DNA of 30,607 bases from Chara braunii (taxonomy: Eukaryota; Streptophyta; Charophyceae; Charales; Characeae), in NCBI GenBank assembly GCA_003427395.1, contig BFEA01000116.1, positions 3,176,606 through 3,207,212 of the forward strand, read 5' to 3'. A program made the translations under genes and the position numbers. Positions 19,225 to 29,665 of the stretch are shown here, piece by piece (the stretch's first letter is position 1; every line of letters starts with the position of its first letter). A model generated the notes under the pieces. The model saw nothing but the letters and a program-made list of their open reading frames with translations, had not been told where the DNA came from and ran no database searches.

Positions 19225-20954
19225 TTTCCATCTCAGGGGCCATGTCCCACACTAGCGGGGGCTGAGTTCATGTTTCGTGTATTTTTTTAAACATGGTCAC
19301 ACTGCGGCCGCAAGATTTCCGGATCGAATGGTAGCAAGCCATGTATAATACTTGAAACCCGAACTAAACGTCGACAAGTGGGACACGGGGTCTCTTTTTT
19401 TTTTTTTTTAACAAGGGACATGGGGCCTCGCTCCACTACTCGCGAAATGTGCAAAACGAGAGCGAATCTTCCGCTAGAACATGGAAAGATACACCGCCAT
19501 GATTTTTGTCTTCTGTGCACGTCGAGAGTAGTGGAGCGAGACCCATGGTATGCTGGGCTGGGCTCTCACAGATCAGGCAAGGTGCACTCGTACTTGCGGT
19601 ACCCGGTTAGTGCCGGAACGGCCCAACGGGCCCATTATCTCATCTCACGTGTATTTTCGTGAACATCTCCGACAGCAATATGGGTCAGATTCTGTCGACA
19701 GAGCTCGTCATACGTTGGTAATGAATGCCCCCTGGTCCAGAACCCGACCACGTTCTTGCTTCTTGCTGATGTGGATCTATAACTGCGCGAGATCGCGCGG
19801 ATCTGGTGCACACAACACTCGCGAACCCGCCTGGAAAACACACCACATGTGGCAGACCCAGCGAGGATTGCCGTATAGATACAAAACAGCTGCATGTCCC
19901 AGCACGTCTGGGCACCCTCCCCTGCCCTCCCCTGCCCTCCCCTGGCCCGGCCCCCCAACCCTCGCGGCACTGCAACAGGGATCCCGAGCTGCGCACAGAC
20001 ACGTGCGCGTGGCGGGAAATCTGCGTAGGAAAAAAGAAAAAGACATTTTAAAAAAGAAACTGCGACAAGCCTCCGCGATCCCGCCCACTCCCCAATCAAG
20101 CTGCTGGATGGACGCTCGGCTGGCGCCCAACGGTCACAAACTCGATCGGCACGTTCTGCCCGGCGCCAAAGTTCAATTTAATTTCAATTTCAAAAAAGAA
20201 AAAGGTTCCTACTATTCTATTCACGTCATGCGAGGCGGCAAAGCGACGGCTGGTTGGCGCGGAGAAGCAGAAATAGCAGCTCTCTGTCCGCCCTGCTCTG
20301 GCCTGTGCGAGCCCAGAGCAGGAAAAGACTGGCAGAACTGCGGACGACAAGCGCAGGCCCCAGACGCCCCTTCTCGTGTCCGTTCGGAGTTCTAATCTGG
20401 GAAAGACCCTATTTGACTGCGGTCGAACTTCGACTTCGATCAAAAGGTCAGTGGGATCTCGGCATCTCTCTGCATTTGTGGGGTGGAGGGACTCCTTACC
20501 GCCCCCATTCAAAATCAAATCATCAAAAGGGGCCGGCGGAAATGGAACTGTCGGGCATTCGGCATGAGTCGGTTTGGGGGGCAACCCGTTTTGAGAACCC
20601 GCCTGGCCTTGGGTCCCGGGAGCCCTTACCGCTCAGAAGGGGCCGTTGGCCTTCGTAAACGTACTGCAGGAGACGGCGGACAATCCGGAGGACATCACTG
20701 CCCAAATGCAAAACCTGGGTGTGTCAGCCATGCTGGAGGGGGAGAACCCATGGAGACAACCACATGGAGCCCTTCAAATGTACTGCTGGTAATTGATGCC
20801 CTATTGCGCACCATCACGCCAGCGCAACTCTCGGGAAGTACCAGGGCGCCGGGTCAAGGCTCATACATCCAGGCAAAAAGGGTAGGATGCAAGGCCCGTC
20901 TTACCTGGATGGATGTCCAGCGAAATGACTACCTGTTACTTGCCGACCAGTACG
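19225..20954. other. GC-rich gene-poor stretch
   Basis: Contains the inverted repeat at 19420-19546, a short tandem (CCTCCCCTGC type) at 19916-19945 and two short sequences related to the SINE described at 20955-21085: one near 19230-19260 on the minus strand and one near 19371-19392 on the plus strand. The 281-codon plus frame 19550-20395 overlaps equally open frames on the minus strand and has no domain, so I do not call it a gene. Confidence 0.45.
19420..19546. repeat. Inverted repeat, ~24-bp arms
   Basis: The left arm (19420-19444) and right arm (19523-19546) are near-perfect reverse complements with a perfect 15-base core CTCGCTCCACTACTC, separated by 78 bases. This could be the termini of a very small non-autonomous DNA element or a foldback RNA. 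No target-site duplication is obvious. Confidence 0.75.
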
Positions 20955-21085
20955 TTTTTTTTTTTGTTTTGTTTTTTTGAATTGGACATGCTCCAATCTA
21001 TTCGTGGGGAGCAACACGTGCTGGGAACCGGGCCCAGGGACCTTGTCCCACTAGCTCTGTTGAGCTAGGTCAACGTGGGGGTTTT
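20955..21085 (-). mobile_element. tRNA-derived SINE
   Basis: Read on the minus strand, the segment has a tRNA-like head, a short body and an A-rich tail with AAAACAAAAC interruptions at 20955-20977. The A box TAGCTCAACAGA (21067-21056) fits the RNA polymerase III consensus at 11 of 12 positions. About 23 bases after it comes AGGTCCCTGGGCCCGGTTCC (tRNA T-arm-like), in which the B box GGTTCGATTCC seems shortened to CGGTTCCC by a small deletion. The A-to-B distance is tRNA-like. With the damaged B box this copy is probably silent. A tRNA pseudogene is the alternative, but the tail favours a SINE. Confidence 0.6.
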
Positions 21086-21252
21086 GAGCCTGTGTGACTG
21101 TACGCGACAAGGGAGATGCACGTCGTCCAATTCATCTAACGGTCCGTTTTTAATAAAAAGGGCAATAGAGACCATCTTCGTTTTTTCTTATAACAAAAAA
21201 CAGAAATAAATCCTTTCTCTCGAATACTACTACCCCTACCCTCGCCACTTTC
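21086..21252. other. No feature recognised
   Basis: Short spacer between the SINE head and the perfect hairpin; nothing supported. Confidence 0.3.
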
Positions 21253-21296
21253 CGTTGAACTAGCTGTCTCCTTTTTTCGAGACAGCTAGTTCAACG
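21253..21296. repeat. Perfect 18-bp hairpin
   Basis: Stem arms 21253-21270 and 21279-21296 (CGTTGAACTAGCTGTCTC and its exact reverse complement) enclose an eight-base loop CTTTTTTC. Such a perfect stem could be two joined terminal inverted repeats, a small-RNA precursor or a cruciform. The T-run is in the loop, so it does not resemble a bacterial terminator. Confidence 0.9.
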
Positions 21297-21511
21297 ACCC
21301 TCTTGTTCCCCCAACAGGCGTTTTTCAAGAGAAACTGTACGAGCCTCCTTCCGTGCCATTTTTGGACGAGATTCGGGCACCTCTTCATTTTCTGCTGTGG
21401 AAGTGCCCATATGCCACTCCAATTGTGAAAAATAAAAAACGAGAACAATTGTATTCCTGCCGTTTATAAATGCATTTCTCATTTGAAATTGAATTAAAAT
21501 GATTTTTTTTA

Positions 21512-21585
21512 GCTGTCGCACCGTTGAGCTGCCTCAACTAAATGGTGCAAGTGGGACAAGGTCCCAGCGCCCCATTCAAAAACAT
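21512..21585 (+). mobile_element. Diverged SINE-related fragment
   Basis: Shares the exact 16-mer AGTGGGACAAGGTCCC with the SINE at 20955-21085, preceded by GTTGAGCTGCCTCAAC (compare GTTGACCTAGCTCAAC) and followed by CGCCCCATTC. It is in the opposite orientation, so the two flank the 18-bp hairpin as a loose inverted pair. The tail after it is short and not clearly poly-A. Confidence 0.5.
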
Positions 21586-22025
21586 ATTGAGAAGATTATG
21601 TAAAAAAAATTGAGTTACCGGCCGGGGCCATTACCCGGCTTCGGCTAAAGATGATAGCTGTGCAATCTACACAGAGAGTTAGGTTCTCTATGGATTGATC
21701 ATGGGAATATTCAGACCGAAAACCACCTGCCTTCAGCAATTGTCAGCAGCTCAACCCTATCCGTCTCTCCCCTATACCCCGATACCCAATCGTCACCAGG
21801 CCTCCCACCCCCAACTGATAGGTTACAGAGTGGCACGACCCACCCCAGAAAAAAACCACCTGCTAGGCTACAGGGCAAAGCGACCCGCCCCGGCTCCAGC
21901 CAGCGTCGACTAAGTATCAGTTCACTAACAGACACTAGAGTGTCTTCCACCCTCGACAACTCCCCAGATCTCATGCCTGCACTTACTCTGCAAAAGTTGG
22001 TGTGCGACGGAATGGGCATTGGGAA

Positions 22026-22063
22026 AAAGAGGCTCGAATGTACTACTGGTCCCGAGCCTCTTT
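22026..22063. repeat. 11-bp hairpin
   Basis: AAAGAGGCTCG (22026-22036) and CGAGCCTCTTT (22053-22063) form a perfect stem with a 16-base loop. The half-site AAAAGAGGCTC recurs at 23531-23541. Confidence 0.7.
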
Positions 22064-22623
22064 CGTACTTTAGAACCTCCTTTTCCAATGCCCTGAGAAA
22101 TCCAAACCCTCACAGCGGAACCTTTTTAGGTTCCTGCCGCCGAGTAGGCGGCTTGAGGGCACCGAGAGAAGAGTGAGGCAAGTCAAAAGGCTGAAGTGGA
22201 GGGAGATCCCACGATTTTGGGGTTAGGTAGGGGAAGTCGTCGTTGGGGCAGAATTCTTAGAGCTAGACAATAGCTTCATAGGTAGGTAGTTTGTAGGACC
22301 TCTCTCCTCATAGTGGTTAACGCTAGAACTCCTCCGTTGGTAATGGGAGCGAATGAGAAGATAGGTGTAGCAGCAAGTACAGGGAGAGGCAAGAGTAAAC
22401 TCAGGAGGGGTACTGGGCGTGCTCTTGGGTTAAAATATTGGAAAATGCCCAAAAAGTTCTTGCTTGGTTAAGGGGTTGGGTTTTCAGCTTGTTTTGTTAA
22501 CGAGTCGTTAAGCAAAATTGCTCACTGAACACTGGCTGGGCTGTGCCCAGAAGTCGAGTCTTGAGTCGTTCCGGGTTGTTTGTGAGGAGCCTCAGTGGAT
22601 GGGTTATAATGAAATTCTCACTT

Positions 22624-22656
22624 CCCCCCCCCCCCCCCAAAAAAAAAAAAAAAAAG
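22624..22656 (+). repeat. C15-A18 homopolymer junction
   Basis: Fifteen C are followed directly by eighteen A. The A-run may be an old retroposed tail or a microsatellite; length is prone to sequencing error. Confidence 0.85.
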
Positions 22657-22830
22657 CTCACAGCGCCCGATTTGCTTGGTGCTGCCGCCTTCTCCCCATC
22701 GACATTGTGAGCCTTTTTGCAGGGTTTGTGGGTTTGTCATGACTGATTGTCCCGGGGGTGACACATGAGTAATAGGAGTGCATTTGTCTTTCACAGGGTG
22801 TGAGCTATTAATGAGGAGCTGCACCTGCAA

Positions 22831-25800
22831 AAAAACGGGTTGAAAACGTTCAATACACTAGAGACATTCATTGCCAACCATCAGGTTCTTGCTGAATGGT
22901 TGGAGCACAAAATGGCAACTTAAGAAAAATAATCGCCCTTTTATTTTAAGGGTCGTCAATTTGGTTATTTTCCACTTACAACCATACATAGACTCCTGTT
23001 CTACGCCTTTCTCCATTACAACTAAGAAGGCATGAGCTTTGTCTTCCTCAAAGGGAAGATCTAAACTGTTCGGTAAGCATTAATTGCTCTCTGTCTAAAA
23101 CATTCATCATCAAAACCTACGGTGATTGGATCCCTCTAACCCATGTCCCTTCTTCCTACTCTAACATTCCTCATTCCTCGCCGACAACCTGTACCACCCC
23201 TATTCTCAACCACTACCTGAACATCCACACTCAACCTCCTTTTTTTTTTAATAATCATTTTTATACCCCCAAAACTCCCCCAAATACTTCTCCTGCTTTG
23301 TTATTATCATTATAGTTTCGTACACTTGTGAAAAAATTATGCCTAAATCATCTCCCTTATTGTCTGCTTGAAGGACAAATGAACGACCTAACCATTGGAG
23401 AACCATTTTCGATTTAATACAGGGTCGTAAAAAGTTCCGATGTCTACGTTGGAAAAAGTTAGGCAGCGCTAAGAAAATTGTGCGTTCTGGGGGTTAAAAT
23501 TTTTAGAGTCCGACAAAGTTCATATTTGCAAAAAGAGGCTCATGTCAACAAAGGTTGAAAGATCGATTTCATTTTGTCGATGGAAGGTTTGTTTGTGCTA
23601 CCGTCTGGTTTTGTTTCTTAACGCTCATATAATCCAGATTGTTATTGTCTTTGACCAATCATCAACATACCTTTTTTCTCATCCTTGGCTTGGGGCTTTC
23701 ATAATTATGCCTTACCATGTCCTCTATCCAAAATTCTTCATATTTGTCTCTCGTTCATTGATTATTCAGTCTCGAAAATCCCATACCACAAGAAATTTCG
23801 CCGGATACGTCTCAGATCCTCTACTTGTTTTTTTTCGGATGCATAGTTGCATTTACCTTAATCTCGTTATTTTGCATCATTGTGTCTTTTGTACGCTTAA
23901 GTATAATGTCATTTGTAGGCACTTCAACCTTATATGTTTAGGGGGCAGCCTCCACATCATTTTTGTGCAGAACTATGTTATATGCTCCTCGACGTCGTTT
24001 CTAAATACATCATCACGCATAATTATCTTCTTTGAATTTCTTAATGTATAGGTAACTTTTTTCAGTGGGCTCTTCAATTTGATAACAATACCCTACTTTT
24101 AACAATACTTTTAAATATTATAATTTTTTTTCTAATTCATTTTCCTCTCCCATCTCATTATATGAGGCTTATCCTAAAAAAAACTTTGCGTATCTGCGAT
24201 TTTTCAATAGGTTTTGTATGGTTTTTTCTTATTCGGTTTCAACATCGTCGTTTCTCTTTGATCATTAACTCAAATAACCATTTATTATCAGACCGATGTT
24301 TTAGCAATCCTACTGCGCTAATCCCCCCCTCGTCACTTATCCATGATATTGACTTCCATCGCTCCTCCCTGATAATGGTCCTTAGTCTATTACGTGATTA
24401 CCCAATCCGCTTTCACTACTCTCTATATAAATAAAAACACTGTTCAAATATCAAAATTTTGGTTTGGACGGCAGAGAATCTAACATCAAACCATATTTTT
24501 TCTTTTAAATCACCAATTCATATTTTAAATATCAATTGGATCTAGAATCTCAAATAAATTATTTTTTTTGCACATAGTTTGTGCAATTTACCTCCCAAAA
24601 GTCCCAACTCAACCATCACATTTATATGTTTTTATTCCCCCTTTTCGTCTTCCAATATCCGTCAACTTTTTTTTTTTTTTTTTTTTTTTATTAACCCATG
24701 TTATTCCATTTTTTTTTCTATATGACATTGAGAACAAAAAAATTTTATTTGCATTTATAACGAGCGTGTTATTCAATGTGATTTTGATTGATAGATGGTT
24801 TTTAGTTCATGATGTATCTCTTTAATACGGTTCTTACCACTCTCCATGTAGGTGACAACACTATCCAATTCATTCGATATCGACAATGTTAATGAGGCAC
24901 TTTCTATTGTGTTAAATTTTATTTTTTTTCTCAAGATTTTTGACATCATTCATATCAGTATTTATTTCGTGAACAGGGTTTGTACAATCTATCTTGCAGC
25001 CAGAGCACATATCTTATTCCGATCATCAAAATACATTGAGCAATTATTTATTTTCTTCTTTGCGACCTTTCATTACGTGACTTTATAAATATGGTTTTGC
25101 CTTCATATACTTTTAATTTCCACAAGTATCGAATGACCGCATTTTTTATAATTTTTTCCTCTACCTCCATCATAATGAATTTCGTAATATCACCCCGTAA
25201 TACCATAACATTAAGAATATTGTTATGTTTAACATCAGTGTCCTTCTTTACATTAATATGTTTTATACTTTTACAAATTTTCCTACATTTTACTAACTTT
25301 GACCATCATTGCCCCTCTAACGTCCTACACACCACGTTTCACAAAAATCGTATAGTAAATCAATCTTTCAATTTTGTCAAGTCCCACGTCCTTCACACGT
25401 TAGAGTGAAAATGTTTTATTTACTTGCCTTATAATTGAGTTTTTCCCTTAGTTAAATGACATTCTCGATGTTATATTGTAGCGTCATAATGCAGTTCTAA
25501 ATCCTATTTTTCCTATTTTTTTTGTCCCCATCAGCTCATATATGTCATATGAAAGTACTTCAGTTTTTATATTATCACCACTATTTGTTTTCGAAAGTTT
25601 GATATGTGGTTATGGTCAAAGATTATGCACAAACTGTAATTTTTTATTTTTTTTATTTTGAATTTTTATTTAGTATATATTACTTGTGTTTAAACATTTT
25701 TTAATAACTACATCGATAAAAACATGGTTTACTTCGTAGTTAGCTAAATTACTATTATTTTGTAAGTTTATAATTGTTTTAAAATTTTAAAAATTCAATT

Positions 25801-26590
25801 AGTTTTTTAAGCACGAAACACGATTGTCAAAAATAAATTTGAATCGAGAGAAACTCATGTTCAGAAATATGGAAAGATAGATCCGACCGGACTCCAACTC
25901 TGATAAAATACGGGTAAAGGTGTCCATCTTAATGATAAGATTAGAGTACGCATCCAACTATATTGAAAAACGTTCATTTCACATTACTTGAATAAATTAT
26001 CCATACGAGATACTTATGTTAATTTCATAAATCAAAGTCAACTAGAGGATTCCTTCAAGATATGAAAAATCTGATAGAATATGCGAACACAGTATTAAGA
26101 AGTACATCCACTATCAATTTGTCTCATAAAATTTTAAAACAAGAATCATTATCATATATTTTTCAATCTATTTGTGAAAATATAGTATGTAAAGGTGTTA
26201 AAAAATATATTTACCTCATAGTTGTTTTTTTGTCCCATCAGAAAACATTCTCATTATTGTTAATTAGTTCGGTATTGCCCATTAAATTGAATGCGTTTCT
26301 CAACTATGTTGTTCTAATGGTTAATATGTCGCATCCATAGGGTTCAGGATGCAAAATGAAAATTGTTGGTGACATCAGGCAAAAGAGTGCAATCTCACGT
26401 TTGCACCTCTTTTGCAACCTTTAGCGGGAGACAAAAATGGACATCGAAAAAATAAGTTGGATGTACTATTGGTTTAAAAAACCTTTAGTCTTGAACCTTT
26501 TTTTTGTAATATATTTTTGTTTTTCTTTTAATAAATTTAAGTTTAATAAATTTGAAAGTTTAAGAAAGAGAAACATAAGAACGAAGTTTC
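22831..26590. other. AT-rich, pyrimidine-biased region without recognised genes
   Basis: The plus strand becomes T-rich and G-poor, notably 23100-25500, with a T23 tract at 24667-24689. Five consecutive plus-strand frames of 78-169 codons (23542-25408) are Phe/Ile/Leu/Ser-rich, in different frames, and show no domain; this is expected when G and A are rare on one strand. 26062-26340 and 26437-26625 are similar. I found no organelle gene or transposase motif. Confidence 0.5.
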
Positions 26591-29500
26591 GCTTGTGTAT
26601 TGTTGTGTGCCTTGGTAACCTATGAGGGACTGCCTGACAGGGTCCCGCCTGCTCTTTGAGTGACACGTTAGGGAAGAATAAGCTCGTCATCTAATGTGGC
26701 CCTCTCGCTATACCAACTGCAAATCAAGTGGAAAGAAATGTGGTGTCTGTTGTCCATGCACTAGTGTGTGTGGATTTGTGGCCGACTATAATCTTGGGAG
26801 TTTCATTTAAGGTCCATGTCACAGTATATAGAGAAATATGTCGATTATTGTGAGAAAAGGAGGAGAGAGAGAGATGATGATGCACAACCTCATAGGTGGA
26901 TACAGGTCTGACAACAACGATGGCGGTTGCTTATAAGAGTCGACTGATCGATGTGTTGGAGATGGTGAGTTGTGAACATGAAAATCTGGAGCTGGAGTTT
27001 TAGTTAAAGGGGGAGACGATCTTCAACGATAGGAAGACTGAAGTGATCACAAACAATTCTTGGAATTCCTCACAACAACCTCACCACTACAACGAGTGAC
27101 AACCGATATGCAAGAGTGTTTTTCAATGCTTAAACCACCACTACCTTTCTCAGTGTTGAGAGAAACAACACCGAATCTTTTAGAGGTCCCTGCGAGGCTC
27201 GGCAAAACAGAAAGAAAAAGGAAAGATTGGGACCCTACGGGTTCCACAGTGAGGAAAAAAAAAGAAAGCATTTTGAATCTATCGACATCGGGGAAAACCC
27301 TCATGGAGATATAAGTGATAACAATGCTTTGAGGAATGTATATGGCCAATATGTCTGGAACATCATTGTTTTGATTTTGTTTTATTACTTGTTTTGAGTG
27401 TTTTGCCAGAGAGGCACGACAGATTCTACGCGTGCGCGTGCCTCACTCATCTTTGACTCACACCAGTGTTGTAGCCTACTGTATCTGACCGCGCTTACAA
27501 CAAAGAGTTTTTTTTTTTCCCATTTCTTCGTCATCCAACGAACGCCCTCACTGAGGAGACAGTCTAACTAACGCCTCATAAAATGTATCCAACCAACATA
27601 TGTGGAACGTGATTTTTGTTACATTTTTCTTTTTCTATTTTTTTTGTCGTGTCCTTTTGGTGCTCTGCGAGCGAGGCAAGGCGGATTCCACGGGGGGCAA
27701 TAAACTGCCTCACTCACCTCCCACTGAAATTTGTGTTGTAGCGTCATGCATTTGACCCCGATCATAGCATAAAAGATGTTTTTTTTTTCCCCCCCCTTTA
27801 GTACTTCGTCATCAAATAGACTCCCTCGTTGAGGGTATAGTCTCACTGAATGCATCTAATGACTATGACGGCGTTAGGGTATTCCCCCCCTCCTCTCCTC
27901 CCCCGTTTTTGGATGTAACTGGCATGTGTACTAGAAAGGAAGATACAGTGGGACCCAGGTTCGACAAAACTCAGTGCGTTGTGAAATTCAGGGTTGGTAA
28001 AAACATAATCGGAGGTACTGGTGGTTTAAGGATAGATGCGCATAATTCTTTCAAAGAGTCGAGTTGTCCATCCTTGCTATGCTACAATAGTTGGTGGTGT
28101 TTTTCTTTATCTAAAGGATGATGCGCACATTAAGGACAATGAGGTAGTGACACTTGACAATAACGCATGAGAAGAGGAGGGAGACATCAAGTGAGGTAGG
28201 ACTGTCGGAGATAAACATCGATTGGGTGATGATGCAACTTTATAATCCACGAAATAAAAACAACATATGAGAGGAGGAAAATAACATCACGCAAAATAAT
28301 GATAATGATAACTTGATAACTCAATTATTTTCACGACCCACGGTGGTTAAAATAGCGACCAACATGAGGATATAACGACAGATGAATTTTTTTCTTATAA
28401 TGTCGATTCCACAAAGGTATCAACATGCCTGGGACAACGGTTCTACAAGGTATCAAAAAATGCTTGGTTCTACCAAACCTGTTCTTTATAATAATCCTTT
28501 GGAAGTTGGCGTGGTTATGGCCACCGGGATAATAATTGCAAGCACAACAATGTACAACTTGAAGAAGAGGAGAACAACATTGTTGGTAACAATCACACGA
28601 GTGATGAAGCAACGTGCATCAACAACGAAATCTATAAATAACAAGATGACAACAATACACAACAAGAGAGACGGGGGTTAAGCGACATGAATGTAATGAT
28701 ACCCTCAAACAATATAATGAATGTCTTTGTCATAAACCTACTAGGCATTTGGGGGGAAAGACAATGCCCTCGTCACCATGTCCCTACATCCCTTCTATAT
28801 TGGATTGCAGTGTTCGTGAGTCATGACAACTCATATTGATTTTTTTTGTCATGGTTAGCTCATAATTTTAATAAGTTTTATGCGCTACATAATTTTTCTT
28901 GTTTTCATAAGCAATTTCCTCTTCATATATGGTTAAAAAAAGTGGTGGGGTAGTCAGAGTAGGCAAGGGGGAAAAGTAAACGGGTCAACAACAAGCATGT
29001 AGGTTATGCAATTGGTTTTGTTTTTGCAATTATACTAACCTTAAAATTTGTCAACCTTTATTAACTAAAGAAAGGTTGTTGATTCAATGAATGACAGTAA
29101 CACGTTCGTTTTTGTCTTTCTCCCAACACAAAATTTTCAAATAATAATATGAATAATATTTTTTTGAGGATAAACTAATAATTGCCATGATAATATCTCA
29201 TCCTGAAAATCTTGTAATATGGAGGGTTGATATATAAGTTGACTGTAAAAGTTTTTAAGGATAAACTAATAGTTGCAACAATAAAATCTACTTTTGAAAA
29301 TCTCTTACTATGTTGGACCGATGTATAGGCTGACTATAAAACTTTTCTTCCTCCCCTACTAAAATGTTTAAAATTCACAATAGTAGAGTGGTGAAAATTT
29401 TATGATGATTATAATTGCCCTTAATAATAAATAAATATTGATTACTTGCCAATGATAATCACGAATAAGATTAATTTAAAGGAGGAACACCTATAACTAT

Positions 29501-29665
29501 CACAATGACTCTTCTCAAATCTAAAGTTTAGGTTTCCTTATTGAATGAACGTTTTACGTCTAAGTGATATTTGATGAAATTACCCTCCCTTTAAAAACTT
29601 CTGGGGGATTTTTCTGTGAAGTGTGAGTGAGGAACAAGTAAATAATCTTGTATTCCCAAACTTAA
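26591..29665. other. Mixed AT-rich region, no gene recognised
   Basis: Includes the duplication at 27411-27860. The frame 27060-27314 (plus) and the Asn/Glu-rich readings near 28510-28630 (QLEEEENNIVGNNHTSDEAT) look mildly coding-like but are interrupted and match no family. Similar EENNI-type sequence near 28270-28300 suggests another worn duplication. The short frame from 26920 (MAVAYKSRLIDVLEMVSCEH) is too short to call. Confidence 0.4.
27411..27860 (+). repeat. Diverged ~180-bp direct duplication
   Basis: 27411-27575 and 27673-27850 share, in order, GAGGCA, GATTC, GCCTCACTCA, TGTTGTAGC, TGACC, a long T-run ending in C, CTTCGTCATC, CCCTC and TAGTCT or CAGTCT, at offsets of 262-278 bases. 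Both copies have a G/C-rich first half and a T-rich middle. The unit could be a small repeat element; its ends are unclear. Confidence 0.75.

Larger units (their letters stand above)
21586..22830. other. No gene recognised
   Basis: Contains a hairpin and a C15A18 tract listed separately. Short frames (21695-21913, 21711-22088 minus, 22518-22742) have no domain. Confidence 0.45.

Noticed and set aside
19550-20395. 281-codon plus-strand open frame
   Set aside because: No domain, mixed low-complexity content, and both strands are equally open here (minus frames 19635-20099 and 20096-20584). GC-rich sequence makes such frames likely by chance.
21253-21296. Rho-independent terminator
   Set aside because: The T-run is in the loop, not after the stem, and the window is eukaryotic.
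23542-24051. 169-codon membrane-like frame in the AT-rich region
   Set aside because: Phe/Ile/Leu/Ser richness follows from the T-rich strand; neighbouring frames look the same and none matches an organelle or membrane family.
27060-27314. 84-codon frame as a gene
   Set aside because: Mildly coding-like but no ATG start, no homology recognised and no partner exons identified.
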